Notes: generated by a model from the letters alone, not told the origin. A stretch of DNA of 64,000 nt from Chryseobacterium gallinarum (GCF_001021975.1 NZ_CP009928.1:1-64000); one strand, 5' to 3'. Shown: positions 15,941 through 25,377, numbered from the stretch's first letter. Numbers and translations are program-made.

Positions 15941-16841
15941 TTATGATTTCAGCAGGTTTTCCATCGCAGATTCCAGATCGGGATAAGAAAACAGGAATCC
16001 GCTTTGCAGAAGTTTTTCAGGATAAACGTGACGGCTTTTCAGTAATAATTCGGTTTCCGTGTTCAAAAACAGAGAAGCTATTTCCAGCTGCCATACCCGA
16101 GCATTCAGTCCAAACGGAATTTGTAACTTTTTCCTGAGTGTCATCATCAATGTTTCATTGGTTACAGGACCGGGAGCTGTGATATTGATTGCTCCTGAAA
16201 TGTGATCATTATTGATTATCCATTCTACGGCTTTACAAAAATCATCAATATGGAATCCAGCTTACCATCTGATTTCCCCGTCCCTGCTTTCCTCCCAGAC
16301 CGATTTTAGTAATCATTTTCAGCTTGGGAAGGGCTCCACCGTTATTACCGAACACAATGGAAGTTCTTAATGCCACTTTTCTTACTTCGCTGTGTTTTGT
16401 TGTAAAAAAAGCTTCTTCCCAACTCTTACAGATATTCATTGAAAAATCATCTCCTATAATGCCGTTTGCTTCTGTATTCAAATGTTTTTCGGAATGCACA
16501 TAAATTGTTGCCGAACTGGCATTCAGCCAGATTCTTGGTTTATGCAGACAACGGTTAACAGCTTCCTGCAATATCTGGGTACTGTCTATTCTTGAAGAAT
16601 AGATTTCCTGTTTGTTTTTCTCATGATACCTGCAATCGACAGATTTCCCGGTAAGGTTGATCAAAACATCTGCATTTTCAAGAATATCTACCCACTTTCC
16701 TGTTGTTTTTGCATTCCAACAGATTTCGTTATGACGTTTAGGGTTCCGGCTGAGGATATATACCTGATTTCCTTTTTCTGTAAAATATTTTTCCAGATTT
16801 TCACCAAGGAAGCCTGTACCGCCTGCTATGATTATTTTCAT
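15941..16841 (-). pseudogene. TIGR01777-family NAD(P)-dependent epimerase, one frameshift
   Basis: SDR-superfamily protein related to SulA / YfcH, with the nucleotide-binding IIIAGGTGFLGENLEKYF start and NLTGKSVDCRY. As written it ends at 16245 after NQMVSWIPY. Removing one C of the CC at 16252-16253 restores SWIHIDDFCKAVEWIINN and reads on in frame to TLRKKLQIPFGLNARVW and the stop at 15941, giving a normal length of about 300. The single-base insertion is either a recent loss of function or an assembly error. It lies 37 bases after the SRPBCC-DUF2071 gene. Confidence 0.85.
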
Positions 16842-16878
16842 CTTTCAGGGGTTTTAAAATTTAAGTTTTCTTTTAATT

Positions 16879-18030
16879 TTATAAAGTACTTTTCTTTGTT
16901 TTCACTTCAATTTCAGAACCTTCTGCAAGCATTACAGAAATGGGTTCCTGATAGTTCAGACATTCAAAGTCTTTTCCGTACATTGTAGCAAAATCAAGTG
17001 TCAATTGATAATCTTTCACCGGATAACTTTTCCATTTCGGGTGGCAGACTTCATAAGTGGAAGTCTGGTTTTCTTTCTTCGTAAATCCCCAGTAATGTTC
17101 TGTAATAAATTCGAATTCTGAACCGGCTTCCATAGTTTTTGCTTCATTTTCTGCAGTGATCTGAATGGACTGCCAGGTTTTATCCTTCCATGAATATCTG
17201 ATCAGCAGTTCATTTTCTTTTTCATGAATGAGGTTCTTCATCGGCATGGTATGATAATTTTCTTTATAGACAGCGTTAGCTACAAAACTTAAAGCTGGTT
17301 TGGGAACAACTTCTTTGATAAAAACCACTCCTCTTTTCCAGGTCCCGTTTTCTTTTTTCTTTACATAAAACCTGAGGTTTACCTCTTCAAAATTCCGGTG
17401 AAAAGGAATAGGAATTCCTAACAGCTATGTATTTAAGAACATAAAACCAACCACACTGAGGTAGCATTTTCCTTTATAAAAATCCGGTTCTGTTCCTGCA
17501 GGAAGATATTTCATCAGGATTTCTGGGTTAATCTCGTAATTGATAATGGCTAATTTGCGCCATTCTGCTTTTAAAAAATTCATTTGTCGTGTTTTAGTTA
17601 TTAGTAATTCATTCCGTTCTAACAGAAATTTCTTCAGATAACCGGTAAGAAAAACTGCATTGAAACAACTTCCTATGATACCCAATGGAGATTCAAAATC
17701 AAAAATGTCAATCATTATGGTTTTGTCCTCCTTTTTTCTAAAGATATGCTGATGATGCATTGATTTAAAAGCTCCTTTCAGCATTTCATCGGTGAATTGT
17801 TCCGGTTTTTTCATGCTGGTAATCTTAGTAGTCAGTTGCTGATATACTCCCAGATGTCTGGCTCTCCAGGTTACGGTCTCATTCTCTTCAATCAGTCCTG
17901 AGGTACGTCCTGCAATTGCCTTTTCATTGGTTCTTGCTGTTGATTTCTGATGTAACTCCATATTCCGGGCAAGATCAAAAACGATGTTTATATCGGCATT
18001 AATCAGGGTTTCTAAATAAATCCGAGGCAT
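16879..18030 (-). pseudogene. SRPBCC - DUF2071 two-domain protein with an in-frame TAG
   Basis: The first half (to about residue 150) is an SRPBCC/START-like domain (LINADINIVFDLARNMELHQ, HIFRKKEDKTIMIDIFDFES). The second half is DUF2071 (YqjF-like; EWRKLAIINYEINPEILMKY, KCYLSVVGFMF). A TAG at 17425-17427 follows FLNT and is followed in the same frame by LLGIPIPFHRNFEEVNLRF, so the two ORFs are one gene with a nonsense codon. It may be AAG or CAG in relatives, a real stop, or a sequencing error. Members are thought to act in lipid or small-molecule handling; function is not established. It lies in the GbsR cluster. Confidence 0.8.
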
Positions 18031-18172
18031 ATTTTAACATTTATTTTGCTTAAACAGATAATCATTAACCTAAAAAATTACTTAAGGTTCCCACTGTGTT
18101 TCATTTTATAAATTCAGGAAATCACCTTTTGTTCTTTTGTGCTGCAATCTGAAAGTAACATACATCCAGATT

Positions 18173-18580
18173 TTAAATATCAGGGTTTTCATATTTTATA
18201 TTGATTTGTTTTTCTTTGTTTAAAGTATGTTTACGGCCTTTCAGAAACAATAACAAATTCAAAATCATCATCAGTCCGAGATAAATGGAAAAACCTCCGA
18301 TCTTTTTACTTAAAGCCACTACCAGCCTTTCTACGGTTTCGATCTGAAAAAACTCAATAATACATAAAGCAAAACCGATGTTTAAAAGGTAAAAGCCAAT
18401 TTTAAAAAGTGAATTTGTAGCCATGGCAATATCTTTCTTCTGGTGAAAAATATCGATCATAAATGCTTTGGAATTTTTAAACAAAAACTGTGATACCAGA
18501 ATCGTAAGGGTAATGACAATGGGTAAATAAATCATGTACGCTGAAAAGTTGTACGTGGCGGTTAAAACTGTAGCTGTCAT
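18173..18580 (-). CDS. Four-helix membrane protein, paralogue A
   Basis: A 135-residue integral membrane protein with about four transmembrane segments: MIYLPIVITLTILVS, then KIGFYLLNIGFALCIIEF, and GFSIYLGLMMILNLLLF near the C-terminus, which is basic. It is clearly related to its upstream neighbour (same YLLN(L/I)G motif in helix 2) and lies 7 bases behind it. No known domain. Presumably it works with the neighbour in one membrane assembly. Confidence 0.7.
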   Translation of the reverse strand: MTATVLTATYNFSAYMIYLPIVITLTILVSQFLFKNSKAFMIDIFHQKKDIAMATNSLFKIGFYLLNIGFALCIIEFFQIETVERLVVALSKKIGGFSIYLGLMMILNLLLFLKGRKHTLNKEKQINIKYENPDI

Positions 18581-18587
18581 AATTATA

Positions 18588-18932
18588 TTATTTTAAGGTT
18601 ATTTTTTTTCTCAAAAAATAGAGTGCCAGTAGGTTCAGATAATGCAGAATACAAAGAATAAGGATTATATTTCCGGTCCGGACTGCAGTTATTGTCACCA
18701 CTTCTTCCATACTGCTGATCTTTTCCCAGAAGGCGAGGCTTATTGCGATATAACCAAGATTCAATAGATAATAACTCCCAAGAAGGATCCTGTTAATAGT
18801 GAGACAAAGGCTTTCATCGTGGAGCAGGTATTTCAGATAAGCTTTTCCTTCACAGTAGCATCTCTTTCCCACATGGATGGTGATGTAGGAAGTGATCCCC
18901 AGAAAAATGATATATGAAAGAATATTGAACAT
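18588..18932 (-). CDS. Four-helix membrane protein, paralogue B
   Basis: A 114-residue membrane protein with segments ILSYIIFLGITSYITIHVG, LLGSYYLLNLGYIAISLAF and GNIILILCILHYLNLLALYF. The GSYYLLNLGYIAI segment matches GFYLLNIGFALCI of the downstream gene, marking a tandem duplication. Cysteines in RCYCEG follow the first helix. It follows the GbsR gene by 70 bases and is likely controlled by it. Confidence 0.7.
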   Translation of the reverse strand: MFNILSYIIFLGITSYITIHVGKRCYCEGKAYLKYLLHDESLCLTINRILLGSYYLLNLGYIAISLAFWEKISSMEEVVTITAVRTGNIILILCILHYLNLLALYFLRKKITLK

Positions 18933-19002
18933 TTTAAATATTTTGTATTTTCAATAATTTTTGAAAATTTATTTGAAATAAAAAAGGATTTACATCCCCT
19001 TT

Positions 19003-19506
19003 CTATTTTAATAAATTGGTAATTTTCCCTACCAGCCAGTGATCATCACTTTTGATTGCAAGATCCATAATATTATTGATCTTTCCGGTTACAGAACTAA
19101 AATCGTTCATCAATTTGATAAACTCTTTTGCTTCCTCTGAATCTTTGTCTTCAATATCTTTTAATTCTTCCAAGAAGGAAATTACCGGTTCTATCTCTCT
19201 CTTTCTTCGTTCTTTGGTAATCTGTTTAAAGAGGTACCACACATCTTTTTCAGCTACAAAATATTCTTTCCGGTCCCCTTTTATAAATTCTTTTCTTACA
19301 ATACCCCAATCGATTAAAGCACGAAGATTCATATTGGCATTTCCTCTTGAAATTTCCAGCTCATCCATTACTTCGTCAGTAGATAAAGGCTTACCGCTTG
19401 CCAAAAGCAATGCATGTACCTGTGCCATTGTACGGTTGATTCCCCAATTGGTCGCAAAAGTACCCCAGGTCTGAATGTATTTTTCTTTTGCCTCTGAAAG
19501 CTGCAT
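19003..19506 (-). CDS. GbsR/MarR-family transcriptional regulator
   Basis: A winged-helix regulator of the GbsR branch: MQLSEAKEKYIQTWGTFATN start, then the HTH (GKPLSTDEVMDELEISRGN with NMNLRALIDWGIVRKEFIKG) and a C-terminal helical dimerization part. The ATG at 19506 is preferred over the upstream TTG because TACATTTG (19531-19538) is a -7 promoter box just upstream of it. It heads a minus-strand cluster of two membrane proteins, SRPBCC-DUF2071 and TIGR01777, suggesting local control. Confidence 0.88.
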   Translation of the reverse strand: MQLSEAKEKYIQTWGTFATNWGINRTMAQVHALLLASGKPLSTDEVMDELEISRGNANMNLRALIDWGIVRKEFIKGDRKEYFVAEKDVWYLFKQITKERRKREIEPVISFLEELKDIEDKDSEEAKEFIKLMNDFSSVTGKINNIMDLAIKSDDHWLVGKITNLLK

Positions 19507-19530
19507 CTGTATATAATTTAATTTCTGATA

Positions 19531-19538
19531 CAAATGTA
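19531..19538 (-). promoter_or_regulatory. Promoter -7 box TACATTTG of the GbsR gene
   Basis: TAnnTTTG match on the minus strand, 25 bases before the chosen ATG. It overlaps a possible TTG start of a longer frame, which argues against that longer form. Confidence 0.55.
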
Positions 19539-19620
19539 ATTATATTTTTTGAATTTTCAATAATTTTTGAAAATAAATTTTAAAATAAAACAGACATCCT
19601 GTAAATGCCTGCTTTATATC

Positions 19621-21936
19621 CTAATTTTTAATGATCTTAAACGTTTCCCATTCTGCATTGGTTTTCACCCGGATCAGGTAAGTCCCCTGCGGATAAGAGG
19701 TCAGATCAATGGTGTTCTTATCTGCTTCAAGGTTTTCTCTTCTCATGATAATTTTACCCGCCACATCATAGACGAAAAGTTCTTCAATCCTGTTTTTTGT
19801 CTTTATTTGTAGAGGCCCTTTTGTCGGATTAGGGAACACTACAGTTTGGGTATTCTTCTGATTATGTATTTCAGTTTCCATTTTCTTATTGATGTTTTCA
19901 TTGGAAATTCCTGGTCCACATTTCGGTAAAGTGGCTCTCTGGAGAATCAGCCTCAATAATAAATCATTCAGTTTTTCCACTTCATAAGAATCTGCTGAGG
20001 GCTTTATATGATGATTTCCAATTCCGCTGTCATTGGTAAGGAAAGTATAGGTTCCGTTGGTCAGCAAAGCAAAAGTCCTCATCAGGTATTCTGTTTCTTT
20101 ATCTGTATCACTGGCAGCCAGCGGGATAATAGTAATTCCTTTTTGAGCTGCCATTTTTATTTTATCATACAGCTTTTTTGTATTTTCTTCCGATTGATGA
20201 GGTGGTGCATCCAGAATTAAAAACATGATTTTAGTTGAATTTTCACTGCTCCATTTCAATTCATCAATAGAAACCTGAAGTGCTTCTGTCACAGCTTCAG
20301 GAGTATCTCCCCCACCTGCTGCTTTTTGTTTTTTAATAAAGCTCACCAGTTCTTCAGCGTTATCTGAAAAATCAAATTTACGTGTTACATACTCATCACC
20401 CTGGTCTCTGTAAAAAACTGAACCATATCTTACTTTTGTCCCTTTAAGCTTGCTTTCCACTTTCTTCAGAACATCCAAAAGCTCAGACTGAAGATAAGAA
20501 ATCTCATCCCCCATAGAGCCTGTGGCATCTACTACAAAAGCAAGATCCAATGTACGTTTTTCCAAACAAGGTCTGTTTAGTACAATCAGATTCTGGCCGT
20601 TTTTAAATTCCTTAACATTCGTGCTTATAATTTGTCCTGTTTCATCAGCTATATGATACTTCCTGGGCTTCATTTTCAAAAGGTTTTCATTCATCATGGC
20701 CCCAATCCATAGTTCCGCATTTCCAAGATTATCCGAAACAGACTCCCAGATCACGTTTTTCCTGTCATCCAGTAATGTAAGGCTTTCTCCTGCTACCGGT
20801 TTACCGTCTTTATTCACCAGTTGAACAGACACCCTCCTGTCCGGAAAGAACCCCCATCTCTGTTTATACATTTCAAGAGAAGGGGCTGCAATATCCTTCC
20901 AATAATCCCATTTAGAAAAATCATTGACTTCTCCGGCAGTCAGCTGACCTGCTTCCGGAAGTTCTTTTTCCGGTTCTTCAGGTTCTTTTATAATTTCCCC
21001 ACTGCTTTCTGAAGCCATTTTCTTCAATACTTCCACTTCTGATTGAGACAACCCTGTTGTGGTAATGATTACCACTCCATTATGAGCCCGGCTTCCATAC
21101 AAAGCTGCAGCTTCTGTCCCTTTGATTACTTTTACCTCTTTAATTTTTTCAGATTCCAGCATGGAAAGAACTCCTCCTTTTTGCCCTACAGGAATTCCAT
21201 CGATAACATATAAGGGACCTGTAAACCTGCCATCAATACCCGCCGCTCCCCGGATGCGTATTTCTTCTTTTCCCCTGATAGCGGAAGAGGTTTCTATTCC
21301 GGCTATACTTCCTCTCAAAGTGGCTACTGATGTTGAAGGTCTCATTACCCCCTTATCTGTAGAAGCAATCAGCATTGTTGATGCATTGGTGACAACTGTT
21401 TCTTTCCGAATTGACATTCGGGGAGCAACCATGGCAACTTCCTCAATGTTTTGCCTTTTTAAAGTATCTTCATGCAACATCTTTTCATCTCCGGAACTAT
21501 TTTCCTGAACTTCCTGTAAAACGGGTTTTGAAGAAAAAGAAAGAGGTTCTTTTATTGTAACAGAAGCAGGTTCATAAGCAATGACCGGTACTGAAGGGGA
21601 AATAGTTTTATCCTGAAGATGATATTTTATTGTGCTATCAATCTTTTTAACTTGTTCTGCAGGCATGGAGTTCTTATCGTTCCCAGTTATTGCCGGCTGT
21701 ACAGGTTCTGTCTTATCATTTTTATCCAGAAAATAAAACGTTCCTAACCCTATCAGCAAACTTGCAGCTATTCCATAGGGAAGCCAGAAAGGAATACTCT
21801 TCTTTTTTTCTTCTTTTTTATCGAGCTTTTCTTCAACTGCAGTCCAAACTTTTTCAAAACCGGGAAATACTGTCGGCTCTTCTGAAAGCTTCGAAGCTTC
21901 ATTGAATTGTTGATCTATATTATGATTATTTTCCAT
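19621..21936 (-). CDS. Anti-sigma-like / TonB-plug / VWA protein with T9SS sorting domain
   Basis: A 771-residue multi-domain protein. Residues 1-49 are charged, as in anti-sigma partners (FPGFEKVWTAVEEKLDKK), and 50-70 form a single membrane helix (PFWLPYGIAASLLIGLG). Residues about 200-295 match a TonB-dependent-receptor plug (PLYVIDGIPV, EIRIRGAAG, AALYGSRAHNGVVIITT). About 368-440 look like an Ig/CNA-like domain, 463-655 are a von Willebrand A domain with MIDAS DATGSMG at 470, and the last 75 residues are a T9SS type A sorting domain (FPNPTKGPLQI, YDVAGKIIMRRE, YPQGTYLIRVK). It lies 12 bases after an ECF sigma gene. An inner-membrane anchor together with an outer-surface sorting signal is paradoxical; possible cleavage or unusual topology is inference. 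Confidence 0.85.
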   Translation of the reverse strand: MENNHNIDQQFNEASKLSEEPTVFPGFEKVWTAVEEKLDKKEEKKKSIPFWLPYGIAASLLIGLGTFYFLDKNDKTEPVQPAITGNDKNSMPAEQVKKIDSTIKYHLQDKTISPSVPVIAYEPASVTIKEPLSFSSKPVLQEVQENSSGDEKMLHEDTLKRQNIEEVAMVAPRMSIRKETVVTNASTMLIASTDKGVMRPSTSVATLRGSIAGIETSSAIRGKEEIRIRGAAGIDGRFTGPLYVIDGIPVGQKGGVLSMLESEKIKEVKVIKGTEAAALYGSRAHNGVVIITTTGLSQSEVEVLKKMASESSGEIIKEPEEPEKELPEAGQLTAGEVNDFSKWDYWKDIAAPSLEMYKQRWGFFPDRRVSVQLVNKDGKPVAGESLTLLDDRKNVIWESVSDNLGNAELWIGAMMNENLLKMKPRKYHIADETGQIISTNVKEFKNGQNLIVLNRPCLEKRTLDLAFVVDATGSMGDEISYLQSELLDVLKKVESKLKGTKVRYGSVFYRDQGDEYVTRKFDFSDNAEELVSFIKKQKAAGGGDTPEAVTEALQVSIDELKWSSENSTKIMFLILDAPPHQSEENTKKLYDKIKMAAQKGITIIPLAASDTDKETEYLMRTFALLTNGTYTFLTNDSGIGNHHIKPSADSYEVEKLNDLLLRLILQRATLPKCGPGISNENINKKMETEIHNQKNTQTVVFPNPTKGPLQIKTKNRIEELFVYDVAGKIIMRRENLEADKNTIDLTSYPQGTYLIRVKTNAEWETFKIIKN

Positions 21937-21948
21937 TGTTGTAAAAGT

Positions 21949-22467
21949 TTAAACGTTCTGGTTGATCAAAAGTTCCTGTAATTTTTTCCTTGCAAAATTG
22001 AGTTGGGATTTCGATGTTCCTTCACTAATGGAAAGCATCGCTGCAATTTCTTTATGAGGGTATCCTTCTATGGCAAAAAGGTTAAAAATAGCGCGGCAGC
22101 CTTCAGGTAGGAAATTGAGAAGATTCAGTATGTCTTTTTCAAAAGAAATATGCTCTGTACTCCCTTCCGGAGCATTCACAAGGCTTTCTTCCAAAGGAAT
22201 AAATAATGCTTTATCTGTTCTCAGTTTCTGCAGGCATTCATTGACGGCAATCTTCCTTGCCCATGCATCAAATGTATCAAGATTCCGGAGCTGGCCGATT
22301 TTCATAAAGATTTTATAGAAGGTATCAGCCAATACCTCTTCAATATCCTCATCTCTTTTTAAATAGCGTCTACAGACAGAGTACAGTCTGCCCGCCATTT
22401 TTTCGTAAACTTTCCGCTGCGCATTGCGGTTGTTACGTTGACATTCTAATAGTAATTCTCTTTCCAT
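21949..22467 (-). CDS. ECF-type RNA polymerase sigma factor
   Basis: A 172-residue sigma-70 family protein with regions 2 and 4 only: region 2 around VYEKMAGRLYSVCRRYLKRD and EEVLADTFYKIFMKI, WARKIAVNECLQKLR, and region 4 HTH (GYPHKEIAAMLSISEGTSKS). Directs transcription of a specific regulon. It is the first gene of a two-gene unit with the anti-sigma-like TonB-plug/VWA protein, which probably holds it inactive until a signal. The target genes are not identifiable here. Confidence 0.93.
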   Translation of the reverse strand: MERELLLECQRNNRNAQRKVYEKMAGRLYSVCRRYLKRDEDIEEVLADTFYKIFMKIGQLRNLDTFDAWARKIAVNECLQKLRTDKALFIPLEESLVNAPEGSTEHISFEKDILNLLNFLPEGCRAIFNLFAIEGYPHKEIAAMLSISEGTSKSQLNFARKKLQELLINQNV

Positions 22468-22765
22468 AGTGAGGCGTTATACTTGTATAGATGCAAAAAC
22501 GTTCAGATGGGTTGGAAACATGGTTAACTTTTTCAATAAAAGACAAAGAAAGATAATAAGGCTGAGAAAACCCAAAATGAAGATGAAAATAATATGTCAC
22601 TTTCCAGAACCATTACCAATTTCAATTATTCACTTTTTAAATTTTATTTGAAGGTTTATCTTTCCTGCATTTTTTACAAAAAATTTCAATTTCAGATTTA
22701 ACTTTTCCTTTTGTAACAAATCTCTATACATAACGACTATTAATACAAATAATCTTTTTATAGTA

Positions 22766-23968
22766 ATGAAAAATGTAAAAATTGCGTCATTACTTTTTGT
22801 TTTGTCTGCAGGAAGTATGATGTTTGCCCAGGATGATCTCATCAACAAATTAAAAAACAATCACTCTCAAAATGCTAATTTCCAATTCACTACGCTAAAG
22901 GACGTTGGAGCGACTTCAGTAAAGAACCAGGGTTCATCAGGAACCTGCTGGAGCTATTCAGGAAACTCTTTCCTTGAATCTGAAATGCAGAGAATGGGCA
23001 AAAAACCTGTAGATCTTGCTGAAATTTTCACTGCAAGAAATTCATACCATGATAAAGCCAAGCTTTATGTTTTAAATAACGGCGCTATCAGCTGGGGTGA
23101 CGGTGGTGAACTTCATGATGTCATCAACATGTATAAAAAATACGGAGCGGTTCCGCAGGATGTATATTCAGGGTTAAAACCTGGCCAGACTACGAATAAC
23201 TTCAAAGAAATGCAGGGTAAATTGAAACCGGTTCTTGACAGCCTTGTTCAGGCTTCATCGAAAGGAAAACTAACCGACAACTGGATGGATTCCGTAGATG
23301 CTATTCTTGATGAGTATTTAGGAAAAGTGCCTTCCAACTTTACGTATGAAGGAAAAAATTATACTCCGAAAACATTTGCCAAAGAAGTTGTAGGTATTAA
23401 TCCTGAAGATTATGTAGAAATCTCTTCTTACAAGGATTATCCGTATTATCAAAAATTTGTAGTTCCGATTCCTGATAACTGGAGCCATGATTCTGACTGG
23501 AACGTTCCGATGAAAGACCTTACGGCTATTATTGATAATGCAGTAACCAAAGGCTATTCTGTAGGTTGGGCTACTGATGTTTCTGAACCCTACTTCTCTT
23601 ACAAAAACGGGGTTGCTTATGTTCCTGATATGGATTTGGACCAGATCACAGCTGAAAACAAGCAAACTTTATTCACAGAGCCCAAAAAAGATAAAACCAT
23701 CACTGAAGATATGCGCCAGAAGGCACTTAACAACCTTTCTACAACTGATGATCACGGCATGCATATCGTAGGATTGGCAAAAGACCAGACCGGTAAAGAA
23801 TATTATATGGTGAAAAATTCATGGGGAGTTACCAATGATTTTGCAGGATATCTTTATGTAACCAGACCATATGTGGAATATAAATCAACAGCGATTCTGG
23901 TTCACAAAAATGCAATTCCAAAAAGCATTCTGAAGCAATTGAAACCTACTAAAAATATTGGTTTATAA
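22766..23968 (+). CDS. Secreted C1-family cysteine peptidase (bleomycin hydrolase / PepC-like)
   Basis: Cysteine aminopeptidase-type enzyme. It has a signal peptide ending in MMFAQDD, unlike cytosolic bleomycin hydrolase, so it acts in the periplasm or outside. Catalytic Cys61 is in SSGTCWSYSG (with the Gln of VKNQGS for the oxyanion hole), His is in TDDHGMHIVG, and Asn is in MVKNSWG. The 400-residue length is close to the family. Single gene with a strong terminator. Confidence 0.92.
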   Translation: MKNVKIASLLFVLSAGSMMFAQDDLINKLKNNHSQNANFQFTTLKDVGATSVKNQGSSGTCWSYSGNSFLESEMQRMGKKPVDLAEIFTARNSYHDKAKLYVLNNGAISWGDGGELHDVINMYKKYGAVPQDVYSGLKPGQTTNNFKEMQGKLKPVLDSLVQASSKGKLTDNWMDSVDAILDEYLGKVPSNFTYEGKNYTPKTFAKEVVGINPEDYVEISSYKDYPYYQKFVVPIPDNWSHDSDWNVPMKDLTAIIDNAVTKGYSVGWATDVSEPYFSYKNGVAYVPDMDLDQITAENKQTLFTEPKKDKTITEDMRQKALNNLSTTDDHGMHIVGLAKDQTGKEYYMVKNSWGVTNDFAGYLYVTRPYVEYKSTAILVHKNAIPKSILKQLKPTKNIGL

Positions 23969-24023
23969 GAAATCACTTCTGCCATTTCTGAGATGGTAGT
24001 TTTAGATATTTAAATCTGTTAAG

Positions 24024-24062
24024 AACGCGCTCCCGGAAAATCCGGGAGCGCGTTTGTTTTTT
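24024..24062 (+). terminator. Terminator of the C1 peptidase
   Basis: Perfect 14-bp stem AACGCGCTCCCGGA / TCCGGGAGCGCGTT, three-base loop, then TTGTTTTTT. Confidence 0.85.
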
Positions 24063-24177
24063 GTATTCTTACAGATTACTATTTTCTAAGGACTCTGCAA
24101 AGCTCTTTAGCGTTTTTTGCTTACTTACACTGTGAAAATGCAGTTAGGAGCCGCATACAATGCAGGGACTAAAAATA

Positions 24178-24214
24178 AAACCCGGTTTCAGGATTCTGAA
24201 ACCGGGTTTCTTAA
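24178..24214. terminator. Terminator of the OYE reductase
   Basis: Perfect 14-bp stem AAACCCGGTTTCAG (24178-24191) / CTGAAACCGGGTTT (24196-24209). The minus-strand reading, which follows the reductase, has a T-rich tail. Confidence 0.8.
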
Positions 24215-24283
24215 TAAATAGGTGAAAATTAAATATAAAATAAAGTGAATTATGCTAATAAATGGAAATAATAAATATTTACC

Positions 24284-25345
24284 TTAAAATAATACCCCCA
24301 TACTTTCCGCTGAAAAATCGAGTAAGGCTTCAGTATTCCCATCTTTGATCTTCTTTACCCATTCGTAATCCTGCAAGATGGCTCTTCCTACCGCAACAAG
24401 ATCAAACTCTTCATTGTCCAGCCTTCTAATCAGCTCAGATAAGTCCTTTTTTTCAGTTCCCTGGCCCGCAAAGGCATTCAGGAAATCACCGTTCAAGCCA
24501 ACAGATCCTACAGTAATTGTCGGCTGGCCGGTAACTTTTTTGGCCCATCCTGCAAAGTTTAAATCAGAGCCTTCAAATTCCGGTTCCCAGAAACGACGCT
24601 GTGAGCAGTGGAAAATATCTACTCCTGCTTCTTTCAGTGGCAGTAGCCAGTCTTCCATTTCGTTTGGAGTAAGCGCTAATTTAGTTGTATAATCCTGTTG
24701 TTTCCATTGTGAAAGACGGATGATAATAGTAAAGTCTTCTCCTACTGCAGCCCTGATTGCTTTCACTACATCTACGGCAAATCTGCTTCTTTCTTTCAGG
24801 GTTTTACCTCCGTATTCATCCGTTCTGGTATTGGTTACTTCCCAGAAAAACTGGTCAATCAGGTATCCATGTGCTCCATGAATTTCAAGGCAGTCAAAAC
24901 CAAGGTCTTTTGCAGATTTTGCAGAAGCTGCAAACTGTGCTATGGTATCCTGGATATCTTCGATCGTCATGGTAGAAGCCTTTTCCATTGCCACAAGAGG
25001 ATATTCTTCAGACATTCTGGTATCTCCCACGTGCCAGATTTGTGGTCCCATTTTCCCACCATTCCGGTGAACGGTATCAATTACATTTTTCCAGCCGTTT
25101 AAAGCTTCCTGCCCGTAGAAATCAGGAATATTCCGGAGGTTTTTTGACCCTGGCCTGTTGATTACGGTACCTTCTGAAAGAATTAAACCTACTTCTGAAG
25201 CAGCTCTTCTACCATAGTAATCTGCAATTTTCTGAGTAGGGACTCCGTTATCAGATTGTGCTCTGGTCATCGGAGCCATTACGATTCTATTTTTAAGTTG
25301 TAAATTTTTATATTGAAACGGTTTAAATAATGATGATGTGCTCAT
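24284..25345 (-). CDS. Old-yellow-enzyme-family alkene reductase (NADH:flavin oxidoreductase)
   Basis: FMN-dependent reductase of activated C=C bonds, quinones or nitro-compounds. The 353-residue sequence shows LKNRIVMAPMTRAQS, GLILSEGTVI, IWHVGDTRM, LEIHGAHGYLIDQFFWEVTN with the HGAHGY active-site region, and VAVGRAILQDYEWV. Divergently transcribed from an HxlR regulator 165 bases away, a common arrangement for reductases induced by electrophiles. Confidence 0.95.
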   Translation of the reverse strand: MSTSSLFKPFQYKNLQLKNRIVMAPMTRAQSDNGVPTQKIADYYGRRAASEVGLILSEGTVINRPGSKNLRNIPDFYGQEALNGWKNVIDTVHRNGGKMGPQIWHVGDTRMSEEYPLVAMEKASTMTIEDIQDTIAQFAASAKSAKDLGFDCLEIHGAHGYLIDQFFWEVTNTRTDEYGGKTLKERSRFAVDVVKAIRAAVGEDFTIIIRLSQWKQQDYTTKLALTPNEMEDWLLPLKEAGVDIFHCSQRRFWEPEFEGSDLNFAGWAKKVTGQPTITVGSVGLNGDFLNAFAGQGTEKKDLSELIRRLDNEEFDLVAVGRAILQDYEWVKKIKDGNTEALLDFSAESMGVLF

Positions 25346-25377
25346 ATTTAAATGTATGTTTTATAATTGTTACACAA

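Larger units (their letters stand above)
23969..24283. other. Gap with two strong terminators
   Basis: Holds hairpins at 24024-24062 (for the C1 peptidase) and 24178-24214 (for the OYE reductase on the minus strand). Nothing coding seen. Confidence 0.7.
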
